Source of the DNA: Cristatella mucedo
Taxonomy: Eukaryota; Bryozoa; Phylactolaemata; Cristatellidae
Direction of reading: 5' to 3'
Assembly (NCBI GenBank): GCA_009760855.2
Contig: WPIO01000173.1
Location: 347,501 to 411,500 of the forward strand
Length of the DNA stretch: 64,000 nucleotides
Part shown: piece after piece, positions 12,309 through 22,562 of the stretch
Layout: each line of letters begins with the position of its first letter
Numbering within the stretch: the first letter of the stretch is position 1
Notes under the pieces: model-generated
Seen by the model: the letters and a program-made list of their open reading frames with translations, nothing else
Told to the model about the DNA's origin: nothing
The model's database searches: none
Translations under genes and position numbers: made by a program

Positions 12309-12795
12309 CCCGCCTTGCAATTAAGGACAACTGCAATATCACACTAAAATGGAAAGCCTGGTGCTTAGAAAAGGCTGGTCCTTCATGTCCCTTGTAATAT
12401 CACTTTGCTAGCAAAGTTCGCCTACTTTCAGCTTCTTTATCTGGTTAAACCCTAGTCTAGAAAGCCGGTTCAAGCAATTTTGAATTTCATTTAGGTCTCT
12501 TTAAGTGGCTACATAAAGTCTTGTACGCCCGTCCAATAACATTCTTGCAACTTGTGCAAACTTGACTTTAGTCTTCTTATTATTGCAAAAATTAGGCTTG
12601 CTGAGACCAGAATTCCAAGCCAAGGTGCTCTTTTGCTTTTGCCTAATGTAGTCATGATTTGTCTAATCCCTTACTAGCAGTTCTTCTGGCCAGCGTATAA
12701 AAGCTTGCATTTAGTGCAAATCTCAGCACCTATACTTACTTTGCAAATATTAGAAGCTTCACGTTTTAGTTCTTACTGACCTGTTGTGGCTACTT
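12309..12795. other. Unassigned spacer
   Basis: AT-rich sequence with no recognisable gene or repeat apart from the beginning of the inverted-repeat structure at 12796. Confidence 0.3.
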
Positions 12796-12850
12796 CAAGC
12801 AGGTTATCTACATCTCGCTTGGAAGTACAGCTATTCTCTTGATCGGGAAG

Positions 12851-12919
<69 letters not shown>

Positions 12920-12973
12920 TTCCCGATCAAGAGAATAGCTGTACTTCCGAGCGAGATGTAGATAACCTGCTTG
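12796..12973. repeat. 56-bp inverted repeat around a (TA)n core
   Basis: The left arm 12796-12851 and right arm 12918-12973 are reverse complements at 55 of 56 positions; the one mismatch (T opposite G) would be a G-U wobble in RNA. The 66-bp spacer is almost pure TA and itself self-complementary, so the whole 178 bp can fold into one hairpin or cruciform. No transposase or other copy of the arms is seen in the window. Confidence 0.9.
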
Positions 12974-13025
<52 letters not shown>

Positions 13026-13060
13026 GTATATATATAATGTATATATATATATATGTGTGT
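12974..13060. repeat. (TA)n microsatellite
   Basis: A second, interrupted TA tract with TG substitutions directly abuts the right arm of the inverted repeat and ends in TGTGTGTG. It creates a spurious Tyr/Ile-repeat open frame. Confidence 0.9.
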
Positions 13061-13307
13061 GTGAATTTTATTTCTCAGGCATCCCGTTGAATCAGCTTCC
13101 CCTCTCTTGTAGTGCATCCTCCAGCAGTATCTATCGTGCTGTTTGTATGCTACAGTTTATGGAGTTTATGCCCATTGAGCAATAGATCCTCCTCCCGTTT
13201 CTCTGCTCTTTTAACTCTTCTTCCTCAAACCTAAATCAAATCTTCTTTCGACCTCGTCTTCAATTCCCATTAATCCAGAATCAGAGTAAAGATTAACGAC
13301 TGACACC

Positions 13308-13739
13308 ATGACTTCGTCTGAAACTATGCAATCGTCTGATTCTACATTTTACAACCAGTCTATGTGTTGCCTATTACTCATAGCATTATCTGTGTCCGTG
13401 TGCACTGTCACTTACCTCACTGTGCTTACTGAAACCTTGAACTTGGTTGCTATTCTTTTCCCCGGCATTTATAAATGTGCAGGGACGTTTCTTATGCTTC
13501 GACGAAAGTGTTTATTTAGTCCTATCGCAGGTATGTAGTATATCAGGCAATTGCATGGTAACAGGCGCAGCTCTTCATCTTGCCCAGGGTCTACTGCAAA
13601 TGCAGTCACCGAGAGAGAATTATGGCTTGCAGTAGCATTTATGACTAGAACTGAGTGGCCGAGCCAAAGGGGCATAGTGATGATTGTATCCTCCTGGAGA
13701 AATGGAAGTACCTACATCCTGGGGCAAATTTCTTTGTAA
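13308..13739 (+). CDS. Candidate two-exon small membrane protein
   Basis: I do not recognise a family. ATG at 13308 lies in a strong context (GACACCATGA) after a pyrimidine-rich leader. Exon 1 (13308-13530) encodes a polar Ser/Thr-rich start, then a hydrophobic stretch (about residues 19-55, CCLLLIALSVSVC onward) suited to a signal anchor, and ends at CAG|GTATGT. A 75-bp intron would end at AAATGCAG|TC; the phase matches (G+TC), and exon 2 (13606-13739) continues to TAA, giving 118 aa. Both splice sites are good and the frame is kept, but there is no homology support and chance cannot be excluded. Confidence 0.35.
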
Positions 13740-14137
13740 CTAACGGGTGGGAACAGTGAGGAATCACGAAAGCAACTAGTCGAGTAGAATGTTCAATTTT
13801 TCCAATAACTGCTTTCATGTGCTGCTTATGTCTTTAAGTCTGAAGGAGCCTGGACCATCCTCACCCCTAACCTGGAAATCTTGTCTCTTGGCTTCAGCTA
13901 CCATTCCGGTTCATCTTGGATGGAAAGGCCATCGGTATATCTACACCAGCAGCCATATGTTTACCACACCCACTACAATTATGGATGCTGTGTCCACTAT
14001 TGATTTAGGCAGTTTTATAGTCCTCCCACCCAGAGCTTATGAACAATTGAAACTGATGCCACAGTAAATAAACCAATCCAAGACACCTTTTCCTTAACAC
14101 GATAACTGAAGTCTGGGCAGTACAAACACCAAATCTA
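13740..14137. other. Unassigned, possible further exon
   Basis: A frame open from 13789 to 14067 ends in TAA overlapping an AATAAA signal (14067-14073), and CTTTAAG at about 13837 resembles a splice acceptor. Its phase does not join the 13530 donor without a stop, so I do not call it coding. Confidence 0.25.
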
Positions 14138-14398
14138 GTAGAGTGTGGCCCCTGCCCGATTAGCGACCACTGCCGATATTTGGGTTGGCATGGACTCGAC
14201 GAGTTTTACAGTTACGTCAGATGGTATAGCGTTCTTACTGCCTGCAAGTGGTCCCACAATTGGCAGCACAACTTTAGCCTAATGTGTAGGATCGATGTCC
14301 TGTTGGAAAGTTAAATTAGGGCCTACCATTCGCAATGCACAGGTAGCAGCAACTTCGGTCAGATTAAGCTGGTAGCCATCTTGATTTATTATGCCCGT
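14138..14398 (-). pseudogene. Tc1/mariner transposase C-terminal remnant
   Basis: On the minus strand the sequence encodes GPNLTFQQDIDPTH (the conserved FQQDNDPKH block with the second catalytic Asp of the DDE triad), a TAG, then AKVV. After a deletion of the WPSQSPDLNP region follow AIPSDVTVKLVESMP and AVVANRAGAT, the usual Tc1 C-terminus. About 90 codons remain of a protein normally about 340 aa long. Terminal inverted repeats are not visible. It lies just upstream of the TRIM gene in opposite orientation. Confidence 0.75.
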
Positions 14399-14681
14399 AA
14401 TTTTGAGAACAGTCGAATATATGCTTTTTAAAATGATAAGCTTATATTTTTCCTTTGATCCATTTTCATCGTTTTGGGACAGGCAGTTATGAGATTTATA
14501 TGTTTTAATTATCGTGCCAGGCTATTATTGATATGCTTTTGTATAATTTATTTATATATAATAGTGTCTACTGTGCAATACTTTTTGTTTCATTCCTTGT
14601 TTTCACAATTTGTCTCTTGTGCTGAATTGTTTAGCTCATCTACCAGCCAGACTTTTGGTTTATGCCTTTTTGAGACCGGAC

Positions 14682-17600
14682 ATGGCACAGGAGCTTCCGA
14701 TGCACCGACTTGCATCGATAGACGAACGCCTGCTGTCGTGCATTGCTTGTGGACAAATTGCAGTGCAGCCTCTGCTGCTGCGCTGCCTGCACAGCTGCTG
14801 CAGTCGCTGTGCAGACCAAGTTTGCACAGCAGATGGCTCTAAGAGCACGATCTGCCCTGCTTGCAAAGTCTCCACCGACATCAGTATGCCAAAACATCAC
14901 AACGGCTTCATCGCTAACTTGGGAAGACTTACAACAGCAGCGAAAGATGCAGGCTATTGCTGTCTTTGCAAAGAGGATGGCAAACCTGACGAGCAGGCAG
15001 ACGACTGGTGCATGCAGTGCCAGAGATCCGTGTGCTCAACCTGCTTGGCAGGCCATAGCCGATGCAACCCGGATCACGTAATTGTCGCCATCGATCATAT
15101 CAACTGCATGAGTGAAGTGCTGCAAGCCTCGGTGCAGCAGCAGTGCCTGCAGCATCAGAAGCCGCTAGATCTGCTGTGCTTCGACTGTAAGAAAGCCAAG
15201 TGCACAGACTGCCTCACACAGTGCCTGGGCCCTGGACACTCGGTTCCGCAGCCACTAATAGAACCGAAAGCCAAAGCTTTCTTGAAAGATGCACGAGTGA
15301 GCGTGCAGAATGTTCTTCAGGATGTAAATGAGAAGTCTGCACAGCTGCTTTGGGCCAGAAGTCTGGTCAGCGACATCCGATTGGCTCGTGCCATTCACTT
15401 AGACGAGCTGAGGACAAAGAAGAAGTATGCCGTGGATGCTCTAAGCAAAAGCTTTAAAGAAGCAAAGAGCAAGGTCAAGGACTGCTATGACCAGCTCGAG
15501 GCGAGTGCTGTGGCCCTGCAAAGCTTGGCCGAGCAGCTGAACCTGTCAGTGCAGCATGCCTCAGCATACATCAGCAGCATCACAGATTTGGCCAGCGACC
15601 CGGATTTCCTGGACCAACGGGCGACCTTAAGGTCATGGCTCGAAGTGCTTGACAAGCAGATGGATAGCTTCAGTGAGACACCGGATGTTGAAAAGTTTGT
15701 GGCTCTGAATGGATCCCTGCCTGGTGACTTAGACGATGTGGTCACTTCTTGGATGGGAACTCCAGAGCTGACGTCAGGTAGCTGCTTGAAAGCTCTGCAG
15801 TCCATGCATGACCTGGCTCGAGGTGCTGGCAGCCAATCTTGCTGAAATGTGTCCGTTACACTCCATGATACCCTTTGTCTTGCAGACTGCCTTGACCGAA
15901 TCCTAGCCGAAGCTAGCTCCTGTAAGAATGATGCTGGAAATAGTAATGTTGCAGGTGAGTTGACACTTTTCTAACGTTACTTACCAGCCTAACTACTTTC
16001 AAGATTCCTAGCTACTACTTTGCTAGCCTGCACGGCTGTGAGTAATGCTGCCTGGATTGCACGTTTGCTTTTCCTCCCATCATTGACAATGCAGCCATTT
16101 CTATGAGACCCTTTGCTGGATTTATCGCATTTATACTTCAATGAAAGTTGCCTAGTTTCATTTAGTTGTATCGTAAATTTTAATGAATGCACAAAAGATT
16201 AGAATCCAGTGACCTGCTTTGGTGACCTGCTTTGCCTATGCATCTTTGTGCTTAGCCACGGTGTAGCTAAGAAATGTCTTTGGCTTGGTAGAGAGCCTAG
16301 TGTTAACATAGGATGTCGGCAGGATTGCTAGTGCCAGTAACTAATAGGTCAGTGCATCATAGATGGGCCTTGTCAATGACACTGTTAAAAGCCTTGGCTG
16401 GCAGTGATGTTCTCACTCCAGCATAAGCACGTTTCGAGCCGAACAAAATTGATTCGTCAGTGCTGCCTGGATACCCCATGCCAAAAGCTGAAGCATAGTT
16501 TCCAAAAGAATTGAATGCACATTCAGCGGGAAATATCGTTGATTCGCTTCTATGACTACTCTCAATTTGACTTCAAAAGTTATTGGTCCATTTGAAGAAG
16601 GTGTAATTGCATTTTTCATCGAGTACTGTTATATTGGCAGTATTACAAACTGTATGCGCTATGTTTAATGTTTTAAAACAGGCTTAGGGTTTCCTTGCTG
16701 ACAATATTCAAGCTCTCTTCTTTTTGATTTACGGCTTGCTTGGTAGAAATTATGGTGCATCCTCACACCCAAGGTCCTGCTAGACATGTCAGTAGCTTTG
16801 GTACACAATCGACAATTCGATCGTTCTTGGACGTCACGATACCTTTGGTTTTGATGAAACTCTTGGTGATTCGAATGATACTACCATCGTTATCTGCAAG
16901 GGTTTGGTTGAACAGCTGGGTTGTTGAGTCACAGCACTAATCTTGTCCCATCCTTCAGCTGAGTGCATACCTTTTTCAAGCCCTCCGGAGCTGTGACTTT
17001 ATTAATGATTAGTTTTTCCTCTGTTTCACCAGTAGAATCATAATGGTCTCTTTCCATTCCTAATTCAATATGAAGTCTAAATTAAAACCTTCAGAGGATT
17101 ACATGTGAGCTCATGAAACGATTGGAAAGGCTCCCATGCTAATTGCCATAGTTGTGCATTTAGAGGTAACAATGGTCTGATGATGTAACAACTTATGAAC
17201 CAGTCATACGACTACGGATGGGCTGCCTGCATTCACAGATCCTGAGTTCTTTGTTGCAGTAGAGCAGCCTGTGCTAAACTTCGGCCGTGCGTCTAACAGC
17301 TTCCGGATGCCTGTCGATTGCTGTGACCTCTCAGTAACCTCTGAGGGGCATCTGCTGCTGGCTGCCTGGGAGCACGGCATGAAGGAATACAGCGAGAGTG
17401 GCAGAGAGCTGGGCGCATGGAAACCTGCGAAGCTGAGCAACGGACTGGAGGACTGCGTCACAGCAGTGCGGTCTCTGGAGGTCGGACGTGCTGCTGTAGT
17501 TTTGTACGACTCACGGCTCGTCCTGCTGCTCAGACGCAGCTCTGCATCTGAACGCCTGCGCTCACGGCTTGTCCGGCTGCTCAGACGCAGCGGCTCTGCT

Positions 17601-18212
17601 GCTGCTTCTGGTGAAGATGATTTGCAATGGCTTGAGGACCGACGTGTGGCTGTGCTGCCGTGGTCTCCCTGGAACCTGTCAGTGCTCGGCGACCTGCTGG
17701 CTGTGGCCCAGGGCAGAGGTGGCCGAGGGCTGCAGCTGCTGCAGCTGAGCACGGGGCAGCTGCTGCATAGCCAGAAGTGCGAGTATAGCATAGCCAGTGT
17801 GGCTCTCACTGCTGCTGCTCTGGTCACTACGAGCCGGGGCTTGGTGAAGCTGGACGTAGTGGACAGCTGCAGCCACCGAGGTGACAGACAATGGAGACAC
17901 GAGCTGAGCAGCGAGGAGCGAGCACGAGGCGTCTGTGCTGCAGGTAGCCTTCTGTACGTGGCTGTGCTAGAGAGGCAGTTACAAGACAGGAGCAAGAACT
18001 ATGTGAAGGTGCTCAGTGCAGAGACTGGGGAGATGCTGCAGCAGGTCCTCTCCTACAGCAGCCACGGGCTGCAGTGGCCTCGGTGGCTGTCACTGGGCGG
18101 AGGACATAGGACCGTGCTAGCCGTGCTAGGCTACGATGAAGCAAGCTCACAGAGCATGAACGTGACCGTATATCCTGCAGCAGCGGCAGCAGCAGCTGAG
18201 AACCGACGATGA
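14682..18212 (+). CDS. TRIM-type protein: RING, two B-boxes, coiled coil, beta-propeller
   Basis: A likely RING E3 ubiquitin ligase of the TRIM class. Exon 1 is 14682-15777, exon 2 15886-15954 and exon 3 17239-18212, joined in phase 1 throughout (GT-AG; donors TCAG|GTAGC and GCAG|GTGAGT; acceptors CTTGCAG and TTCACAG), giving 712 aa. The RING is at residues 20-61 (C20, C23, C35, H37, C40, C43, C58, C61), B-box 1 about 93-135, B-box 2 about 155-186, the coiled coil about 200-320, and the propeller-like repeats 389-712 (SEGHLLLAAWEHG, SGREL, GDLLAVAQ, RGDRQWRHE). ATG 14682 is chosen because it is the first Met in the frame, just before the RING. TRIM-NHL proteins use such a propeller to bind partners or RNA; the substrate here is unknown. 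A 51-bp in-frame tandem duplication sits in the propeller. Confidence 0.85.
15778..15885 (+). other. TRIM gene intron 1
   Basis: A 108-bp GT-AG intron ending in CTTTGTCTTGCAG. The same donor position and phase exist in the second TRIM exon on the minus strand (55840/55841), so the intron is ancestral to both. Reading through it meets a TGA at 15843-15845. Confidence 0.75.
15955..17238 (+). other. TRIM gene intron 2
   Basis: A 1,284-bp GT-AG intron with a perfect GTGAGT donor and an ATTCACAG acceptor. Its right-hand part (from about 16200) is the start of duplication block B. No open reading frame of note is seen. Confidence 0.7.
17510..17611 (+). repeat. 51-bp in-frame tandem duplication in the propeller exon
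   Basis: CTCACGGCTCGTCC at 17510 and CTCACGGCTTGTCC at 17561 begin two 51-bp units, each encoding SRLV.LLRRS (17 codons). The other three propeller copies have a single unit, so this expansion is specific to the functional TRIM gene. Confidence 0.8.
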
Positions 18213-18696
18213 AAGGAAGGCAGCTGCAGCATTTCAGCTCCCGAAGTCAGCTACCTAGCACTGAATGTCACTCAGCTTCTCATGACTGCCTGTCACGGTC
18301 CTCTACTCTTAACCTGTAGATAATTAATAATTAATCCATGATTTATCGACTCCAGTGACTTATAGCACGAGCAGCTGTAGCCAGTTGCAGCAGCATGTGG
18401 CACTGAGGAGCGACCAGTTACGACGTTACGTTCTAGCAGAAGTTGCCCCTAACGTCACGAAATACAGACTGCTAGCAACAAATCAGCTAGCTAACCTCTT
18501 CATGCTAGTTCCTTGTCTGGCAGCATGAATCTAAAAGCCTGCATGTTGTAGCTTTATTTGGCCACGTGAGAAGTTTAAGCGGTTTAAAGTTTAAACCAAT
18601 GGCCTCGTACTAAATCGAGCAAGCTAGTGCTTTAGACTGGGTCTGCATAAGGCTTTTGCTGACTAGGTAAATTTAAACAAAGTTACGATATGTTGG

Positions 18697-18835
18697 TTTT
18701 TGCCTAGTGGTTGAGGTGCTCGCCCCGACCAAGGTCTGGCTGTGGTCGTGGGTTCGAGCCACGAGGTATATGCAAAGTGCCTGATTAGATAATTATTTAC
18801 TTTGGGGCGCTATACAATTGAATGATACATCATAT
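18697..18835 (+). mobile_element. SINE B
   Basis: tRNA-like head: box A TAGTGGTTGAGG, box B GGTTCGAGCC (18748-18757). After a short linker the tail runs from GCAAAGTGCC to a GGGGCGCTATAC end, a decayed form of the LINE A 3' hairpin. It is absent from block A at the homologous point, hence inserted after the duplication. Confidence 0.75.
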
Positions 18836-18861
18836 ATATGCGTATGTTCAGAGGGTCATGA

Positions 18862-19015
18862 AGGCCCTCAAGTAAGGCGGTTGCTCTTCCTGACTGTGGT
18901 CCTGCAGTGGGAGATCCTTTACTGCCCTGCAAGTGGTGGTGATATCCCTTCTGGCCTTCCTCCCCTATGGAAAAGAGGCTTTTAAATCAGCTAGTATTCA
19001 TTTCATTTATTTATG
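18862..19015 (+). mobile_element. SINE A, orthologous to the copy at 5695
   Basis: Head CAAGTAAGGCGGTTGCTCTTC, then ACTGTGGTCCTGC, CCCTGCAAGTGGTG, and tail GAAAAGAGGCTTTTAAATCAGCTAGTATT with TTTATTTATG. Box B is decayed. Confidence 0.75.
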
Positions 19016-19024
19016 TTTTTCGCA

Positions 19025-19865
19025 GTAGCTGAATTAATCCGAGCAAGGACACTTGCAAGCCGTGCAAAGGTACGTCTACCAAGGCGACTCATTTTTGGCA
19101 GAGCTAAGCTAAAGCACTCGGGGACGTTAAGCAGGATGGGATCAGCTCGGGCGGGGGGGGGGGGCATTCGTAGGATGCTTGAAACTTGAGCCATTTGATC
19201 TCGATCCCATCACGAGTGCGGTTGGATTGCCAATTGAACGATTTCCCTTTCGCAGGTGCTGTAGGATTGTGTATTATTTCTATCCTTTTTATTTATCCAT
19301 TTTATATAAATCCTGCAGAGCGACATTCAAAAAGAGAATCCATGCGTTCAGCCGGAACAAACCTAACTTGACTAATTGCCAGCTTGACTAAGCTAAAGCA
19401 AGCGAGCCACAGCGTCTTGGGGTTTAGCCAAGCTAGGCAATACCGTTTGAAGTGTCACTGGGTAAGTCAAGGTTAAGGTGAAGGCAAAGGTTTATCGAGC
19501 GAAGCAAAGCTACAGCGAGTCGAGAGCTGTGTCACTTGCCGGAAAGAAGGCCAAGCGACATGTCGTTGGGCTGAGCGAAGCTAAAGCAGACCTGTCAAAA
19601 ATTAAGCTGGCGTCGCGGCGAAGTTGAACCGAGCGAGGCATGGCATTTTTTGTTGACGGTGGGAGTGAAGCTAAACGAGCCAGGGAGACATTTCAGTGCC
19701 ACGGGCAAACCTTAACTGACTGAGGCAAAGATTGTTCTGGCTAAGTGAAGCTCAAGTGAGCAGGACTACAGTTAAGCTGCTGTGGCTCAAAATCGGAAAA
19801 CGCGACGATGCTTTTTCGTGCATAGCGAAGTTACAGCAGCCCAGGGTAGCGCATATTTATTTACG
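19025..19865 (+). repeat. Degenerate array, about 80-bp period
   Basis: The motif GYGAAGCTAAAGC recurs, with variation, near 19388, 19502, 19579, 19668, 19744 and 19826, the last five spaced 76-89 bp apart, with further weak copies near 19103 and 19430. The units share little else. A 14-G run lies at about 19151-19164. No protein is supported here. Confidence 0.45.
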
Positions 19866-20084
19866 GCACTTCCTGTCCTACGCGCCACTTGCTCCTTACC
19901 CCCGACGATGTTCTTCGTCTGTTTTCGCGTGCTTCACTTTTCATCCTATCAGCGTTGAATTGTCAATGTTCTTTTCATTTTATCTTCGTTCGATTGACAC
20001 TATTTTTTTCCAGCATCCTTACATTGCCTAGGAATGGTTTATTCTACTTGGCTACTCAGACTAAAAATTCCTAATATTAACGAT

Positions 20085-20160
20085 AAAATGCGTTTGTTAT
20101 AGCTCCATCAGAGAACTCGATCTCTTTCTAGGCAATTTAAAATTGTCGTCAACGAATCAT
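20085..20160 (-). mobile_element. LINE A / SINE B 3' end fragment
   Basis: The reverse complement gives AGAGATCGAGTTCTCTGATGGAGC, the inner stem of the family A hairpin, in decayed form. Confidence 0.5.
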
Positions 20161-20204
20161 TATCAAACGTTTAGCGGAAGCAGGCTCAACTAACAACAAG
20201 CGTA

Positions 20205-20345
20205 ACATGTTTAGAGTGTTGGCTACCGAATGCGTACCGAAAGCCGCTTAGGCTGTGAGTGCGCTATACAAAACTCTCCTGCGTAACCCCCGCATGGTCT
20301 TTATGACTTTGTGGAGTTACTGACGGGGATACATTACATTACATT
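20205..20345 (+). mobile_element. LINE B 3' end fragment
   Basis: It contains GTTGGCTACCGAATGCGTAC, CCGCTTAGGCTGTGAGTG, the 3' UTR GTGGAGTTACTGACGGGGA and (ATTAC)n, identical in layout to 55060-55232. Confidence 0.8.
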
Positions 20346-20349
20346 ATAG

Positions 20350-20670
20350 GGACAGCATGCACATAGGGTTACTGGTAGCATGCACAGTGTCAGCACGTAT
20401 AAGCACACGAGGGTCGAATCGCAGGGACCTAATAAATGCGGTGATCAATATATTTTTCGTAGTTTTTGCTTAATTGTGGTCAAGTCAGGATACATCATGA
20501 AGCAAGGTAGAAGTGAGTTGCAGGTTTTGAGAGCATATGAGCTAAACACGCGGCCTCGAAAGGATCTAAGGTTCGTAAGAGGTATAGGTATACGATTGAA
20601 TTCCAAAAGCTGGTGGTATGATGCTTAGTCTGGGGGAAAGATCTGATAGGTAGGCTGGAGGCGAATAATG
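20350..20670 (-). mobile_element. LINE A fragment (left arm of an inverted pair)
   Basis: The minus strand carries ORF2 C-terminus and the start of the 3' UTR. It faces the plus-strand fragment at 20690-21155, which covers the same part of the element, so the two form a roughly 320-bp imperfect inverted repeat. Confidence 0.7.
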
Positions 20671-20689
20671 AAGACACCTAAAAGTTCAT

Positions 20690-21155
20690 TCTTTGGCTCC
20701 TGCCAATCTCTCAGATATACTCCCCCATCAGGCCAAGCATCGTACCACCGGCTTTTTGGCATCCAGCAGTCTAGAAATACCTCGTACGAACCTCAAATCC
20801 TTTGGAGACCGTGCATTTAGTTCGTATGCACCCAAAGCCTGGAGCTCCCTCCCTACATGCGTCAGAATATCCCCTGACCTGACCAAATTTTAAGAGAACT
20901 TAAAAACACACCTATTTAGGACAGCATTTATTGGGTCCTTGTGATTCGTCTTTCATGTGTTTGTGCGTGCTGACACTGAGCATGCTGCCACTAACAACAT
21001 TTGCATGCTGACCCTGTGCAGGTATCCCCTAACCATGTTATTCATTTTGTTTGTTTATCGAGCACTCACCATTCAATTGCATTTTCCTTTGCAGCAAATG
21101 TAAAGCGCCTAGAGAGATATAGTTCTTTTAAAGGGCTTTGTCAAGTTAATTATCA
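20690..21155 (+). mobile_element. LINE A 3' fragment (right arm)
   Basis: ORF2 C-terminal segment (APANLSDILPHQAKHRT..) through the 3' UTR and hairpin at 21100-21145. Confidence 0.8.
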
Positions 21156-21182
21156 AGCATGATATTGCTCACCATAATAAAA

Positions 21183-21400
21183 ATTAAAATGCACTTGATA
21201 AAGCGCCCTCAGAGAACTCAATCTCTGCCAACAGCTGCTGACGATCATAATAAACATGCAGGTTACCAGCCGCCGGCGTGGCTAAGGCAGCCGCCGGCGT
21301 CGGAGACCCGAAGCGATAAGCGTTTAGATATCTATGGGTACATAATTTCTTACGTGCTACGGTCAAATAACAATCAGAATAACTTAAAACAGGTCTTAGC
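21183..21400 (-). mobile_element. Internally deleted LINE A: 5' UTR joined to 3' tail
   Basis: Read on the minus strand, about 160 bp of the LINE A 5' UTR (matching 8800-8960: ACCGTAGC..GTAAGAAATT, GCTTATCGCTTCGGG, GATCGTCAGCAGCTG) is fused directly to the 3' hairpin (GAGATTGAGTTCTCTGAGGG CGCTTTATCAAGTG). All of ORF2 is missing, leaving a SINE-sized derivative. Confidence 0.75.
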
Positions 21401-21502
21401 CATTCGATTGTATTTCCCTTTGCAGCAAATGTAAAGCGCCCAGAGATAGATTGATTTTTCTGAAGGCGCTTTATCGAGTGCATTATTATTATTATTATTG
21501 AG
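21401..21502 (+). mobile_element. LINE A 3' end
   Basis: GCAAATGTAAAGCGCC...GGCGCTTTATCGAGTGC with six ATT repeats; it abuts the minus-strand derivative at 21183-21400 tail-outward. Confidence 0.8.
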
Positions 21503-21534
21503 CGGCAAGCCTTAACAATATTAATAATTGCAGA

Positions 21535-21740
21535 CTTAGTAAAGCGCCCTCATAAAACTCGATCGCTGTCTGAGCACTTTATATTTGATGCATAGGAAAC
21601 TAGATTGAATAATTAGAGGTAGCATGCTCGAGACTTCAAGAATAACATGGTTAGGGGTGCCGTGCTTAGGGTGAACAAGCACTTGTGGTAAGTGTCAGCA
21701 TGCACTGTGTCATCACACGTAAGCACTTAAATGTCGAACC
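21535..21740 (-). mobile_element. LINE A 3' end fragment
   Basis: The reverse complement begins with the 3' UTR of LINE A (GCATGCTGACACTTACC) and ends in the hairpin at 21540-21585. Confidence 0.6.
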
Positions 21741-21784
21741 CTAGATCCAAATCAATGCCTTGATAAATAGGTTCGTTATTAATT

Positions 21785-21960
21785 TTGGTATTTTGGCGGC
21801 GGCGCCCGAAGAAGCGGCGGCGACGCCCGAAGTCTCGGCGGTGGCGCCCGAAGACGCGGCGGCGGCGCCAGGAAACGCGGCGGCGGCGGTGCCCACAGAC
21901 GCGGCGGCGACGCCCGGAGAGGCGGTGGTGGCTCGCGAAGTGGTTGTGGTGTGGGATGCA
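21785..21960. repeat. GC-rich minisatellite, unit about 24 bp
   Basis: Roughly seven imperfect units of GCGGCGGCGACGCCCGAAGA. Every frame on both strands is open over it (Ala/Pro- or Arg-rich), so the open frames are not evidence of a gene. Local GC content is far above the neighbours. Confidence 0.75.
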
Positions 21961-22562
21961 CCATTGAGCTTTGAGGCTGTGCCGCCCGACGAGGCGCCTG
22001 CTGTGTAGAAATATGTGGCCCAGCGACGCATTAACGCAAATGTCAAACGCAGCCTGCTTGTTTCCACAGGCCATGCGGTCGCCAGCCTCCTCCGAGTAGC
22101 TGTTAAGTAGCCTCATAATTATGGGAGCGGACATCAGATCAGTACCGATTGCCAATGAACTCTTCGACGCCCATTTCGATGCTGGAAGCCATGGTAGTAC
22201 GACCAGAGCCGACGAGCCCGGCCGACAGCTACGGCCAAGATGTGGCCTGAGACCGCTGGCGCGCTACGAGGACTATGTGCTTGATGTTTAGCCTTCTCGT
22301 TGTCTAAGCAGTGGAGAAGAACATCTGCTTGCTGCTCTGGCTACGTTGTTAATTGATCTCCAGATCAGGCGGGCATGTGGTTTCGTTTAATCGATGACAC
22401 TGCCCCTGATCGCTGTACGAGTGGGCTGTGACACTCATGTGCTAAGCAACCGGGACGTGCTATTACTGACTATTATGACAAGAGAGTCGAGTTTCGCCCT
22501 GCTCCGTGTGTAGGTGGAATAAACTGGTGGTGTTACTGGTCGGATAGCGTTCCGCGCCGTTC
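21961..22562. other. Unassigned GC-rich segment
   Basis: Higher GC than its flanks and without a convincing exon. On the minus strand an ATG at about 22193 opens a short frame (MASSIEMGVEEF) that breaks after some 20 codons. An LTR-element leader and gag start is possible but unproven. Confidence 0.25.

Larger units (their letters stand above)
16200..19010 (+). repeat. Segmental duplication block B
   Basis: Collinear with block A (about 1190-5885). It keeps the functional propeller exon and lacks the LINE found in A, but has gained a SINE B at 18697-18835 that A lacks. The shared terminal SINE A (18862-19015) marks the right boundary. Confidence 0.75.

Noticed and set aside
12784-13185. Open frame of 133 codons with Tyr-Ile repeats
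   Set aside because: It is a translation of the (TA)n tracts and their inverted-repeat flanks; no coding signal outside the repeat.
17204-17995. 263-codon open frame antisense to the TRIM propeller exon
   Set aside because: Similar antisense frames lie opposite all propeller copies (about 3074-3505, 32127-32413, 40294-40580). They follow from the base composition of the sense exon, contain no domain and lack splice or start context.
21727-22155. Arg-rich or Ala/Pro-rich proteins over the GC-rich minisatellite
   Set aside because: All frames on both strands are open across the repeat, and amino-acid composition just mirrors the unit. No conserved flanking domain.
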